From an uncultured Desulfobacter sp. (GTDB lineage Bacteria > Desulfobacterota > Desulfobacteria > Desulfobacterales > Desulfobacteraceae): a stretch of 64,000 nucleotides of DNA. Where the stretch lies: contig NZ_OY781882.1 in assembly GCF_963677125.1 (NCBI RefSeq), positions 1,558,501 to 1,622,500 on the forward strand, read 5' to 3'. The translations under genes and the position numbers were made by a program. The notes under the pieces were generated by a model. The model had not been told where the DNA came from, did not search any database, and saw only the letters and a program-made list of their open reading frames with translations. Of the stretch, positions 9,803-19,818 are shown piece by piece. Position 1 is the stretch's first letter. Each line of letters begins with the position of its first letter.

Positions 9803-10834
9803 TCAAGGAAGTTCCAAAAGTCTTGTGTTGCCAAGGCCCAGACATGCAAGGTAAAGCAACAGTCCCGGAATCAAGAACAGGGTATAAAGCTCTCTGTAAT
9901 CCACCCATTTGTCCACTTTGACCTTTGTCTTTTCCATTGAATCGATCATCTTATAAATAGATGCAAGACTGTCGGTGTCCTTGGCCTTAAAAAAAGTACC
10001 GCCGGTCTGTTTGGCAATTGAGTCCAGGGCATCCCAGTCCATATCCACCTGCCGGTACACATACTGCTTGCCAAAGAGCCCATTCACGAGAAAAGGAACC
10101 TTGCCCTTTGAACCTACGCCAATGGTGTGGATTTTAATCTTTCTTTGGCCGGCGATCTTGGCAGCCTCCTGCCAGGACAGTTCTCCGGCATTGCTCTTTC
10201 CGTCGGTGAGCAGAATAATGATATTTGATTTGGCCGGTATATCTTCAAGGCGCTTAAGGGAAATGCCCAGGGCATCGCCGATGGCTGTACTGCGCCCGGC
10301 AGCACCTATTTTTAAATGATCAAGCATGAATGCAATGGTATTATAATCCCGGGTCAACGGCACCTGGGTAAAGGCATGGGTACCAAACACCACAAGGCCG
10401 ATGCGGTCCCCTTCTCTTTCCATGATAAAATCGGAAACCACACCCTTGACTGCGTCAAGGCGGGTGACAATCTCCCCTTCCCTTTTAAAATCAAGTGCTT
10501 TCATAGACCCGGACAGGTCGAGGGCCAGAACAATATTAACCCCTTCGGTCTCCACATTGATCTTTCGTTCTCCGGCCTGGGGCCGGGCAAGGGCAATAAT
10601 CATCAGGCTTAAAGCCAGCACCTTCACCAAAGGCATAAGACGGACTGCCAGGACAGCCGCACTGAAAGGCACCCTGGACGTGCCGGTCAGGCTTGAGACC
10701 CGGATACTATGCCCCGAAGACATTGAAAACCATTTAAACGAAAACCGTTTTGAATGTTTAGCCGTGTAAACCAGCAACCAGATCCAGGGCAGGATAAGCA
10801 GCAGCAGAAACCAGGGGGAGGCAAATCGAAACAT
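9803..10834 (-). CDS. batA: BatA, von Willebrand A-domain membrane protein
   Basis: The 343-residue protein has two N-terminal membrane helices (FLLLLILPWIWLLVY; VLALSLMIIALARP), then a vWA domain with an intact MIDAS (LALDLSGSMKALDF, ~residues 97-110) and the second metal-site region LLTDGKSNAGEL. A C-terminal membrane helix (TLFLIPGLLLYLACLGLG) anchors it. The vWA domain therefore faces the periplasm. It is followed by batB-C after 19 bases and preceded by the DUF4381-like gene, whose stop codon overlaps or abuts the batA start. Confidence 0.92.
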   Translation of the reverse strand: MFRFASPWFLLLLILPWIWLLVYTAKHSKRFSFKWFSMSSGHSIRVSSLTGTSRVPFSAAVLAVRLMPLVKVLALSLMIIALARPQAGERKINVETEGVNIVLALDLSGSMKALDFKREGEIVTRLDAVKGVVSDFIMEREGDRIGLVVFGTHAFTQVPLTRDYNTIAFMLDHLKIGAAGRSTAIGDALGISLKRLEDIPAKSNIIILLTDGKSNAGELSWQEAAKIAGQRKIKIHTIGVGSKGKVPFLVNGLFGKQYVYRQVDMDWDALDSIAKQTGGTFFKAKDTDSLASIYKMIDSMEKTKVKVDKWVDYRELYTLFLIPGLLLYLACLGLGNTRLLELP

Positions 10835-11397
10835 CAGGCATCCTCCGCATCATCTTTGGCTGTTGCATCTGCGATCACCTGTTCGATCCGGGCCACAAGG
10901 CTGCCGGCAAGTGCCAGATCCTGCTGCATACGCCCGGCATCCAATGCGCCTTGTGCTTCCAAGGGCATGTAACGGATAGGATCGCACTGGTCCTGGAACT
11001 GAATCAATTGGGTTTTAAGCCCGGTATCCGTAAAATCAAGATTCTTTACTGCCCTGGCCATCTCCTGGGAAGTCATCTCTGAACAATTGATTTGGAATGT
11101 GCCTGAAATATAAGCCTTTAAAATACGACTTACTTCAAAATAAAAAATTTTGGCATCGTGGCCAAACCCTTCCATGCACTGTTCCAGATCCCTTACTGCT
11201 GTCTCATATGGGGTGAGTAACGCAAGGGACTGAACCGGTTGTGTTCTATTCTTTCTTTTTTTAAGCCAGTAACGGATGATCAGAAAAACCAGTGCACAGA
11301 CGACAATTGCCCCGGCACCCCAAAGCAGTGCCCGGAATAGTTCCGGATCCATGCCTGTCATTACCGGCGGTCTTATGTCATGAATATCTTCAAGCAT
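10834..11397 (-). CDS. DUF4381-like membrane protein of Bat operon
   Basis: A 187-residue protein with one membrane helix near residues 24-44 (WGAGAIVVCALVFLIIRYWL) and a cytoplasmic helical domain (FYFEVSRILKAYISGTFQINCSEMT shortened here). This composition matches the DUF4381-type protein found between DUF58 and vWA genes in such operons. Its start codon overlaps the DUF58 stop, and its stop touches batA, so it is translationally coupled on both sides. No catalytic residues are recognisable; a scaffold role is an inference. Confidence 0.75.
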   Translation of the reverse strand: MLEDIHDIRPPVMTGMDPELFRALLWGAGAIVVCALVFLIIRYWLKKRKNRTQPVQSLALLTPYETAVRDLEQCMEGFGHDAKIFYFEVSRILKAYISGTFQINCSEMTSQEMARAVKNLDFTDTGLKTQLIQFQDQCDPIRYMPLEAQGALDAGRMQQDLALAGSLVARIEQVIADATAKDDAEDA

Positions 11398-12272
11398 CAG
11401 CGTCTGCTCTCCCGAAGCATGAAATAACGAGTCAATACGTCGGATACACTATCGGCGGTGGTGACGTCCACAAGATCCACACGGGCTTTGGTAAACACCG
11501 ATTTTGTCAGGGTATGGATTTTCTGCCGTTGATCCGTATACCATTGCCGCATTTTTTTGCTGCCCGCATCCATAAATGTCTCTTCCCCGGTTTCAAAATC
11601 CTTTACCCGCACAATACCGGCCATGGGCAGGTGAAAGGCCCCGTCATCAAACACACGCAAACCCACCACCTCATGCCGCCGGTTTAAAAGGCGCAAACTT
11701 TTTTCGTACTCCGGACTAAGATAATCGGAAATCACAAAGGCAAAACTATGCTTCTTACTGATTTTCGCCATAAAATCCAGGGCGCACGCGATATCCGTCC
11801 CCACACCCTTAGGCGCAAAGGTAAAAATTTCCTTGATCACCCGCCAGATATGGGCAGAACCCTTTTTAGGAGGGATATACTTTTCGACCTGGTCCGTGAA
11901 AAAAATCACGCCCACCTTGTCATTATTTTTAATGGCGTTAAATGCCAGCACCGATGCCAGTTCGGCCACCTTTTCAAGTTTACTGCCCGAATGGGTACCG
12001 AAATTTAGAGATGCACTCATATCAATGAGCAGCATGACAATGGATTCGCGCTCTTCCCTGTACAGCTTGACAAACACCTTGCCCGTACGCGCCGAGACGT
12101 TCCAGTCAATGGATTTGACATCATCGCCCGGGGCGTATTCGCGCACCTCTTCAAACTCGATGCCCGAACCTTTGAACACAGACCGGTACTGCCCTGCCAT
12201 CAAGGTGTTGACGGTTTTGCGGGACTTTATATGAATCTGCTTAATTTTTTTTATAATATGGGCAGGAATCAT
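11397..12272 (-). CDS. DUF58-family vWA-like protein
   Basis: A 291-residue soluble protein with the DUF58 signature: YRSVFKGSGIEFEEVREY, GDDVKSIDWNVSARTG and VKLYREERE (residues ~28-75). A degenerate MIDAS-like motif follows (LLIDMSASLNFG). DUF58 proteins accompany MoxR ATPases almost everywhere and are thought to be their vWA partner. It is downstream of moxR by 24 bases and coupled to the DUF4381-like gene. Confidence 0.9.
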   Translation of the reverse strand: MIPAHIIKKIKQIHIKSRKTVNTLMAGQYRSVFKGSGIEFEEVREYAPGDDVKSIDWNVSARTGKVFVKLYREERESIVMLLIDMSASLNFGTHSGSKLEKVAELASVLAFNAIKNNDKVGVIFFTDQVEKYIPPKKGSAHIWRVIKEIFTFAPKGVGTDIACALDFMAKISKKHSFAFVISDYLSPEYEKSLRLLNRRHEVVGLRVFDDGAFHLPMAGIVRVKDFETGEETFMDAGSKKMRQWYTDQRQKIHTLTKSVFTKARVDLVDVTTADSVSDVLTRYFMLRESRR

Positions 12273-12296
12273 TTCATGATCACCTGTAATTTAATC

Positions 12297-13271
<975 letters not shown>

Positions 13272-13517
13272 AACTTGTCAATCCTTGTGTTCGATCCCTT
13301 ATTTTGAACCGTTATTACGGGCGGCCGCAAAAAGGGCCCGGCCCTGAATGAACAATGTTTTTGCTTTAGTATAGTGCGCTCAAATGTGGTGTCAAATGAC
13401 AAAAAAGTTATGTTTGAGGCATAGGTAACCTGTACCCTAAAATTTTTTCCACCCCGGAATATTTTATTGATTTTTTTGTACGGGTAAGGCTACTGTTTAA
13501 AATCCGATAAGGAGCAA

Positions 13518-14432
13518 ATGATGACAACAGGAAAAGTGACGATTATAGACGGTGGCATTGGAAGGGAACTTGAACGGCGAGGCGCGCCGTTCAAGCAGCC
13601 GGAGTGGTCAGCCCGGAGCATGATTGATGCGCCTGAAATCGTCAAAGAGGTTCACAAAGCATTTATTGCAAGTGGCGCATCTGTCATAACAACAAACTCG
13701 TATGCCCTGGTCCCTTTTCATCTTGGAGAACAACACTTCAAAAAACAAGGCAAAGCCCTGGCAACCATCGCAGGCCGGACAGCTTGTGCGGCTGTGAAGG
13801 AAACCCTGCCGCACACCCGGGTTGCAGGTTCCATCCCCCCGCTGTTTGGCTCCTACCGTGCCGATCTGTACAGACCGGAACGGGTTGTTGAAATTGCGAC
13901 CCCCTTGATTGAAGGACTTCGTCCATATGTTGATTTGTGGCTATGTGAAACCCAAAGCCTGATTGATGAACCTGTTCGAATTAAAGCCCTGATCGATCAA
14001 TTGGATCCGTCCGGCAAACCATTCTGGGTTTCCTTCTCCCTGGATGATTTACATTTAAATCGTGAACCTATGTTACGTTCGGGCGAATTATTGGTCGATG
14101 CGGTCAAAGAGATGGTCAGTGCAAATGTGGATGCTGTTTTGTTCAACTGTTGTCAACCCGAAGTCATCAGTGACGCCATTAATGTAACACAGGGCCAATT
14201 ATCACGCCTCGGGGCCAAGAACATCCGAATCGGTGCCTATGCAAATGCTTTTCCGCCACAGAAGGAAAATGCAAAGGCAAATAAAAAACTCAATGAAATA
14301 CGTGCAGATTTAACCCCATCATCATATCTGACCTGGGCCCAAAAATGGGTCCAGGATGGGGCAACGCTGATTGGCGGATGTTGCGGAATCGGACCCGAGC
14401 ATATATCAAAATTAGCACAAGAACTGGTTTAA
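13518..14432 (+). CDS. homocysteine S-methyltransferase
   Basis: The protein of 304 residues transfers a methyl group (from S-methylmethionine or SAM in characterised relatives) to homocysteine, forming methionine. The family N-terminus IDGGIGRELERRG, the SYALVPFHL region and the zinc ligands are visible: a Cys in VLFNCCQPE and the C-terminal pair in LIGGCCGIGPEHI. AAGGAG lies 4 bases before ATG 13518; a second ATG follows immediately. It stands alone, divergent from moxR. Together with metE at 25.3 kb it provides a cobalamin-independent route to methionine. Confidence 0.92.
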   Translation: MMTTGKVTIIDGGIGRELERRGAPFKQPEWSARSMIDAPEIVKEVHKAFIASGASVITTNSYALVPFHLGEQHFKKQGKALATIAGRTACAAVKETLPHTRVAGSIPPLFGSYRADLYRPERVVEIATPLIEGLRPYVDLWLCETQSLIDEPVRIKALIDQLDPSGKPFWVSFSLDDLHLNREPMLRSGELLVDAVKEMVSANVDAVLFNCCQPEVISDAINVTQGQLSRLGAKNIRIGAYANAFPPQKENAKANKKLNEIRADLTPSSYLTWAQKWVQDGATLIGGCCGIGPEHISKLAQELV

Positions 14433-14513
14433 GTTGTTATTTCAGATGTTGACCCAGGTCGAAATTAAATGATATAAAAATTTTCATTTTAACCGGTAGT
14501 ATGTGTAAAAAAA

Positions 14514-14702
14514 ATGGACAATCAGTCAGTTAAAAGAGATTTGTTTGATTTTGAGGTGGGTTATCTGACCCAAAGCCCATGCGTTAATTGTGAATTCAGG
14601 GAAAATCTGCCCAAATGCCACAGGGAGTGTATTCTCTTAGACCAGATCCAGACCCGTCTGGCCCGGGCTATATCTTCCCAGTCCTCCCGATATGAAAGCT
14701 GA
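14514..14702 (+). CDS. small Cys4 protein coupled to arginine kinase
   Basis: A 62-residue protein of unknown function. Residues 23-39 form C-x2-C-x8-C-x3-C (SPCVNCEFRENLPKCHREC), a likely zinc or Fe-S site. Its stop overlaps the arginine kinase start by 11 bases (the kinase ATG at 14692 lies inside its last codons), which argues for translational coupling. No good ribosome site precedes ATG 14514. Whether the overlap is conserved elsewhere would decide whether it is a kinase partner. Confidence 0.6.
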   Translation: MDNQSVKRDLFDFEVGYLTQSPCVNCEFRENLPKCHRECILLDQIQTRLARAISSQSSRYES

Positions 14703-15720
14703 ACCGGGACTGCCTTTTCACGTCTTTTCACGCTCTAAAATAAAGCAGCACCTGACACTCAAATTATATAACAATCTTAAAAAAATCCGCACTTCGTCAG
14801 GATACAGTCTTGATCAGGCCATCAAATCCGGCATAGGTAATCCGGATTCAACGATTGGAATTTATGCCGGGGATATGGAAAGCTATAACTGCTTTGCACC
14901 GGTACTGCGGCCCATTATCGAGGATTACCACCACCTTAACCCGGGCTGGTCTCATAAACCCGATATTCAGGAAGCTGTCCTGCCGGACCTGGACCCGACC
15001 CATACATTCATACGGTCATCCCGAATCCGGGTGGCACGAAACCTATGTCGGTTTCCATTTTCATGCAACATCACCAAAGCCCAGCGCTTGGCCTTGGAAA
15101 AGACGGTAAAGCAGGCATTAAACAACCTGCCTGAAAAATTATCCGGCACGTATACCAGCTTTTCGGATTTGAATGAAAAACAATTCAATCGTCTGCTTAA
15201 AAAAGGACAGGCCTTTCCCAAAGGCGACCGGTTCATGGACGCTGCAGGGATGAACCGGGATTACCCATTGGGACGCGGTATATTCATAAGCCGGGACAAA
15301 GTGGTCCGGGTATGGGTCAATGAGGAAGATCACCTGAGGATCATAGCCCAGCGTCCGAATGGAGACCTTGCCTATGTTTTTAATCGGTTAATACAGATGA
15401 TCAGGGCATTGGGCGAGACACTTGATTTTGCCTTTGACCGGGAAAAAGGGTTTCTTACCGCCTGCCCCACCAATATCGGAACAGCCATGCGGGCAAGCGT
15501 GCATATCCATCTTGAAAAACTGGAAAAAAACTTACCTTTTCTCGAAACCATCACCCAAAATCATCACTTGCAGATCCGGGGGACGGACGGGGAAAAAACG
15601 GCTGTAGAAAAAGCGATTTTTGACATTTCCAATGCCCGCAGGTTAGGTATCAGTGCCAATACCATTATCAAGGATCTACATGGGGGGGTACAGGCCATTA
15701 TCCAGGCTGAGCAAAATTAA
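14692..15720 (+). CDS. arginine kinase (phosphagen kinase)
   Basis: A complete ATP:guanido phosphotransferase of 342 residues with both the N-terminal helical domain (IGIYAGDMESYNCFAPVLRP, ~55-74) and the catalytic domain, so it is a phosphagen kinase rather than McsB, which lacks the N-domain. By motif alignment with Limulus arginine kinase all key residues are kept: R111 and R113 (SSRIRVARNL), E212 and R216 (NEEDHLRII), reactive C258 and R267 (CPTNIGTAMRASVHI), R296 and E301 (QIRGTDGEKT). It would buffer ATP by reversible phosphorylation of arginine. Such genes are rare in bacteria; Desulfotalea and Myxococcus are known cases. Substrate choice (arginine) is inferred from family similarity. 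Confidence 0.93.
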   Translation: MKAEPGLPFHVFSRSKIKQHLTLKLYNNLKKIRTSSGYSLDQAIKSGIGNPDSTIGIYAGDMESYNCFAPVLRPIIEDYHHLNPGWSHKPDIQEAVLPDLDPTHTFIRSSRIRVARNLCRFPFSCNITKAQRLALEKTVKQALNNLPEKLSGTYTSFSDLNEKQFNRLLKKGQAFPKGDRFMDAAGMNRDYPLGRGIFISRDKVVRVWVNEEDHLRIIAQRPNGDLAYVFNRLIQMIRALGETLDFAFDREKGFLTACPTNIGTAMRASVHIHLEKLEKNLPFLETITQNHHLQIRGTDGEKTAVEKAIFDISNARRLGISANTIIKDLHGGVQAIIQAEQN

Positions 15721-15722
15721 AA

Positions 15723-15749
15723 ATCCCGGTCCTTTTTGGGGACCGGGAT
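15723..15749 (-). terminator. terminator between arginine kinase and hpf
   Basis: A perfect 10-bp stem (ATCCCGGTCC / GGACCGGGAT) with a 7-base loop. Read on the minus strand it is followed by TTTTTAATTTT, so it best serves hpf; being symmetric it may also stop the arginine kinase transcript. Confidence 0.8.
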
Positions 15750-15777
15750 CCGGTAAATTTAGATGTCAGTTAAACGT

Positions 15778-16131
15778 CTATTCGCTGTCGACAAGATCCA
15801 TAAGCACTTCATCTTTGATGCTTTGCTTGTCGCCGGCCAGATGCCGTTTCTGCTTCTCCTTAAATTTGGTGATCTGAATTCTAATTTTTTCGACCACACT
15901 GTCAATTGCTGAATACATGTTGTTCTCTTCAGCCTCCCCTTTGGCATGAATTTTCAGTTTATCGCAAATCAATTTTATTTCAGCAATACTGTGCAGTTTT
16001 TCCTCTGACAGGACAACTTGAGCCTCGGCTGGCGAATCCAGCATTTTATCCAATTTTTTCAATTTTTTGTCGATGTGGGATTTTACAGCATCAGATGAAG
16101 GGACATTCTTGAAGGTGATTGAAATGTTCAT
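15778..16131 (-). CDS. hpf: ribosome hibernation promoting factor (HPF/RaiA family)
   Basis: A short-form HPF of 117 residues starting at ATG 16131, which has AAAGGAG 6 bases upstream; the in-frame ATG at 16176 does not. The N-terminal S30AE fold (MNISITFKNVPSSDAVKSHI) with basic helices KLKKLDKML and the typical AEIKLICDKLKIHAKGEAEENNMYSAID are clear. It binds the 30S decoding region in stationary phase. The long-form dimerisation domain is absent, although the acidic C-tail KDEVLMDLVDSE is extra. Confidence 0.92.
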   Translation of the reverse strand: MNISITFKNVPSSDAVKSHIDKKLKKLDKMLDSPAEAQVVLSEEKLHSIAEIKLICDKLKIHAKGEAEENNMYSAIDSVVEKIRIQITKFKEKQKRHLAGDKQSIKDEVLMDLVDSE

Positions 16132-16250
16132 AGGCTCTCCTTTATATTGGTGAGATGATGTTCCAAAATAACACAATCCCTGCTGTGACTCAAGAATAGA
16201 CCGCTATATTATTCAAGTAAATTTGCAAGCCTGATGCACAATAATCTTTT

Positions 16251-16547
16251 TTAAGATTTCGGATCAGGTTTCCGGGCATTATTTTTCTGATCAACTTTTG
16301 GAAACAGGTTTTCGAGGTTTAATCCCTTGATTTTTTTCAGACAGTCGGAAAGCGCTTCTTCCTCAGTGCAGCCTGCACCCTGGTGTTTGGATTCTGCAAT
16401 GATGTTCACAAGGTTGGGCACGGCAATATAATCTCCTGCCAGATTTCCCTGAATTTTTTTATGCACATCTATATAGATCATTCTGCCGTTGCGGATCAGA
16501 TTGTACCGGGTGACCCGGGTTAAAATATCCTTAACATTAAGTTCCAT
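16251..16547 (-). CDS. hypothetical 98-residue protein
   Basis: No family recognised. A good ribosome site (AAGGAGA, 7 bases before ATG 16547) supports translation. The sequence is mixed alpha/beta (RMIYIDVHKKIQGNLAGDYIAVPNL), with a single CxxEEALSDCLKKI segment containing two cysteines and a polar tail. The pattern recalls small PilZ-like or GSU-type proteins but I cannot assign it. It lies 119 bases upstream of hpf in the same direction and may share its transcript. Confidence 0.6.
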   Translation of the reverse strand: MELNVKDILTRVTRYNLIRNGRMIYIDVHKKIQGNLAGDYIAVPNLVNIIAESKHQGAGCTEEEALSDCLKKIKGLNLENLFPKVDQKNNARKPDPKS

Positions 16548-16722
16548 TTGATTTTCTCCTTATTTTAAGGTAGACCTGCCATACTTTAAGACGGTTTTCA
16601 AGTTAAATTAAAAACATGGCAGCCGCAGAAAGAAAAAGGCGGCAGGCCCGATTTAAAACAACATAGGCTGAACAGCATAGGCCGGACAACCTAATTTTAA
16701 ATTGAAGGAAAGACCTTCACCA

Positions 16723-18399
16723 ATGGCACCCTCTTTTTCATTTTTTGCATTGCCTGGACAAAGCGCCTGGTCCCAAGACCATAAACCTACACGAAAAACA
16801 ACCGGGCAATTGATCGCAGACCGCAGATCCCTGGACCGGGTTTTCATCCGCCCCGACGACGAAAACAGCAAAAAGACCCTGGTCAAATACATGGAGCAGA
16901 TCCTGTTTGGGCTGCACGATTTCCTTAACCGCCATGTGGGCGTCACCGAAGAAATCAGCATCACTGAACTTGCTAAAAGCTACATGGATGTTGAAATCAG
17001 CGACCATCCCCAGAAAAATCTGGGCCAGGTGATTGAAGATATCATTAAAGACGTTGCCCCTAAAGCGGTCAATGTGGCATCCCCCTATTTTATTGGCCAT
17101 ATGACCTCTGCCCTGCCCTTTTTCATGGTGCACCTTAAAGCCATTACCGCAGCCTTAAACCAGAATCTCATTAAAATGGAAACCTCTAAGGTGCTGGCTG
17201 TTATTGAAAGGCAGGTGCTGGCTAAAATTCACCGCCTGATTTTCAAACAAAATGAAAAATTCTATCAGGCACATGTCCAGAACACCCGTACGGCTTTGGG
17301 TGCATTTACATCCGGCGGCACCACGGCCAACATGACAGCCATGTGGGTGGCCAGGAACCGTCTGTTCCCGCCCAAAGACGATTTTTCAAGTATTGAAGAA
17401 GACGGTCTGTTCAAGGCCATGCAGGTCCATCAAACCGACCGGGTGGTGATCCTTGTATCCCGGCGGGGACATTACTCTTTGAGAAAAGCAAGCGGAATTT
17501 TAGGCCTCGGAAATAAAAACATCATTGCCGTGGATGTTAAACCGGATCATACCATTGATATAAACAAACTTAAACAAACGATCCAGGACCTCAAGCAACA
17601 GGGACGTACAAAAATTGCCGCAATCGTGGGCATTGCCGGGGCCACGGAAACAGGAACCATTGATCCGTTGCCTGAAATGGCCGACATCTGTGAACAGGAG
17701 CAGGTTCATTTCCACGTGGATGCCGCATGGGGCGGACCGATACTATTATCCAACACCTATGCCCACCTGCTTTCAGGCATTGAACGGGCGGATTCGGTTA
17801 CCATTGACGGCCACAAACAGTTTTACATGCCCATGGGAGCGGGCATGGTTTATTTCAAAAATGCCCTTGCCCTTGATGCCATTGCCTACCATGCCCGGTA
17901 CGTGAACCGAAAAGGCTCTGTGGATTTAGGTATCAAAACCCTTGAAGGCTCCAGGGAAGCCGCCTGCCTGATATTGGATGCATCCTTAAAAATCATGGGT
18001 GCCAAAGGGTACGCCCTGATGATTGATCATGGCATTGAAACAGCCAGGGCATTTGCCCAAAAAATAGAAGAGCGGCCTGAATTTGAACTTGTGACCCCGC
18101 CCGTACTCAATATTCTGACCTACCGGATGGTGCCCATGGCGTTTCGTCAGAAAATGAAAACCGCCCGGGGAGAGCAGCGTAAACATTTAAATCAGGAGCT
18201 TGACGAGATTAATATCCGCATCCAGCGCATCCAGCGGGAAGCAGGCAAAAGCTTTGTTTCCAGAACCCGCCTTAAACTGGTGCCGGAGGATGACTTTATG
18301 GTGGTGGTGCTCAGAAGCGTGATCATGAACCCTTATACCACCGAAGTCATTTTGGATGACATTCTGGATGAACAGGAAAAAATTTATCATCAATTTTGA
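16723..18399 (+). CDS. panP: PLP-dependent aspartate decarboxylase, PanP-like
   Basis: A group II pyridoxal-phosphate decarboxylase of 558 residues, the length of PanP, which decarboxylates aspartate to beta-alanine for pantothenate/CoA. The N-terminal NASPYFIGHMTSALPFFMVH-type region, GAFTSGGTTANMTAM, the cofactor Asp in HVDAAWGGP, and the Schiff-base lysine in DGHKQFYMPMGAGMVYF are present. ATG 16723 is preceded by GAAGGAA 12 bases upstream; the TTG at 16702 in frame is an alternative. Glutamate decarboxylase is the main alternative assignment; no panBC genes are nearby. Confidence 0.8.
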   Translation: MAPSFSFFALPGQSAWSQDHKPTRKTTGQLIADRRSLDRVFIRPDDENSKKTLVKYMEQILFGLHDFLNRHVGVTEEISITELAKSYMDVEISDHPQKNLGQVIEDIIKDVAPKAVNVASPYFIGHMTSALPFFMVHLKAITAALNQNLIKMETSKVLAVIERQVLAKIHRLIFKQNEKFYQAHVQNTRTALGAFTSGGTTANMTAMWVARNRLFPPKDDFSSIEEDGLFKAMQVHQTDRVVILVSRRGHYSLRKASGILGLGNKNIIAVDVKPDHTIDINKLKQTIQDLKQQGRTKIAAIVGIAGATETGTIDPLPEMADICEQEQVHFHVDAAWGGPILLSNTYAHLLSGIERADSVTIDGHKQFYMPMGAGMVYFKNALALDAIAYHARYVNRKGSVDLGIKTLEGSREAACLILDASLKIMGAKGYALMIDHGIETARAFAQKIEERPEFELVTPPVLNILTYRMVPMAFRQKMKTARGEQRKHLNQELDEINIRIQRIQREAGKSFVSRTRLKLVPEDDFMVVVLRSVIMNPYTTEVILDDILDEQEKIYHQF

Positions 18400-18439
18400 C
18401 CGGGTTTCAGGCCAGGCCCAGTTGTCCCGTAAAATGTAT

Positions 18440-18775
18440 TTACAAACGGGTATAAATGTCTTCGTTGAAACCAATAAAAATGTTTGCCATCCGGATCACT
18501 GTGGGGGCTCTCAGGTTACCTGTCCGGCCTAACGCATGCTTTAGAATCTCTTGGGCATCCGATGGGTCCGGAACAAAGGTTAAAATTTTATTTTTACCTT
18601 TTGCAATGTAGATATGTTTCTGATGCTTGATGACATCCCAGGCTTTTTGTGCATCTATTTTTTCTTTTCTTGCATCAACCGTTAAATCCACTGAAATCTT
18701 GTGTTCTTTAAAATAGGCAAGCGCTTTTTTGCAAGACGTGCAGCCTTTTCTAATATATGCCCACTCTATTGTCAT
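18440..18775 (-). CDS. ArsC/Spx-like thioredoxin-fold protein
   Basis: A 111-residue protein starting at ATG 18775, preceded by AAGGAGC at 6-bp spacing. The N-terminal motif IRKGCTSCKKALAYFKEH is a CxxC redox-type site in the ArsC/Spx fold, followed by VDLTVDARKEKIDAQKAW. Classical ArsC has only the first catalytic Cys in CxxS/CxxC; arsenate activity is not assured. The C-terminal APTVIRMANIFIGFNEDIY resembles the cis-proline/GFN region of glutaredoxin-like proteins, so a thiol-disulfide role is likely. It is convergent with panP. Confidence 0.75.
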   Translation of the reverse strand: MTIEWAYIRKGCTSCKKALAYFKEHKISVDLTVDARKEKIDAQKAWDVIKHQKHIYIAKGKNKILTFVPDPSDAQEILKHALGRTGNLRAPTVIRMANIFIGFNEDIYTRL

Positions 18776-19176
18776 TTTTGTGCTCCTTATTGCTTTCAAT
18801 ACAATTTACCAATGCAGGGATATTCAATCTTAAACACTGTTTTCTGCCACAACTGTAGTGGGATCTTTACCCTGAGTCAAACACTTCCGAAACGTGAAAT
18901 TAGATTGTGATTTGCCGGACTGCCTTTGGGCCAAAACGGACCTTTGAATTTATTTGACTTTCTATTTTTGTTTCATTATAGAAGTAAGGTCAATTGCCGT
19001 AGAAACGGCCTATAAATTTAAACTCATTCTTTTCCTTTTGCAGGGAACAACGGGGATAGATATCCCCGGAATAATCATAAATTTCAAACATGAAGCCAGA
19101 AGGTTTTCATCAATGCGAATGAAAAGCTTTTGGCTTTTTTTACTTTTTTCAACCCCAAACAAATTAGGCCCATATT
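18776..19176. other. intergenic stretch without a supported gene
   Basis: AT-rich region between the divergent ArsC-like and epimerase genes. The only ORF (18954-19274) overlaps the epimerase start in another frame and has no domain features. It must contain the promoters of both genes; no operator was recognised. Confidence 0.5.
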
Positions 19177-19818
19177 ATGAGATGTTTAGTAACCGGCGGA
19201 ACCGGATTCGTAGGTTCCAATTTAACTTTAGCGCTTCAAGAGCAAGGACACGAGGTGATCATCACAGGAAATGAATCTGAACAGGTCTTACCGGGATTTA
19301 AGGGTAAATGCCTGTATCCAGGGTTTATAGGCATAGATTGGGACGCCATAGGAAACATTGATGTCCTTTTTCACCAGGCGGCAATTAACGGGACAAGAGT
19401 AAATGACGAAAAAGAAATCATGCGAGCCAATCTTGAATCATCAAAGCAGTTATTCAACTATGTCATTGCCCATGGATGCAGAAAAATTGTGTACGCTTCA
19501 TCAACAGCAATATATGGCAACGCCCCGGCCCCTTACCACGAAAGTGACCCGTCGGATCCACAAACACCCTATGCCGAGGCAAAAAAATTACTCGATGATT
19601 TTTCCATGGCCCTTGCAGCCGGATATTCAGATCTCACCATTGTCGGACTTCGATATTGCAATATATTCGGGCCAAGAGAAAACCATAAGGGAACAAGGGC
19701 TACAATGGTGTATCAATTTGCCCGGCAGATGCAAAAAGGGAACCCGAAACTTTTTAAATTCGGAGATCAAAAAAGAGACTACATCTATGTCAAAGATGTT
19801 GTAAAAGCCAATATCCTT
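19177..19818 (+). pseudogene. NAD-dependent sugar-nucleotide epimerase, 5' part (IS-disrupted)
   Basis: The first 214 codons of an extended short-chain epimerase/dehydratase. The Rossmann loop is CLVTGGTGFVGSNLTLALQ, the catalytic motifs are S in ASSTAIYGNAPAP and YAEAKK (YxxxK). Similarity is to heptose-6-epimerase and GalE-type enzymes acting on cell-surface sugars. The reading frame runs into the IS1182-family element after the codons ATC CTT at 19813-19818, which are the target duplication. The matching 3' part begins at 21729. The insertion should inactivate the enzyme; remaining ORF codons to 19857 are IS sequence. Confidence 0.92.

Noticed and set aside
18954..19274. 106-codon ORF before the epimerase
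   Set aside because: It overlaps the epimerase start in a different frame; the epimerase frame has clear family motifs.
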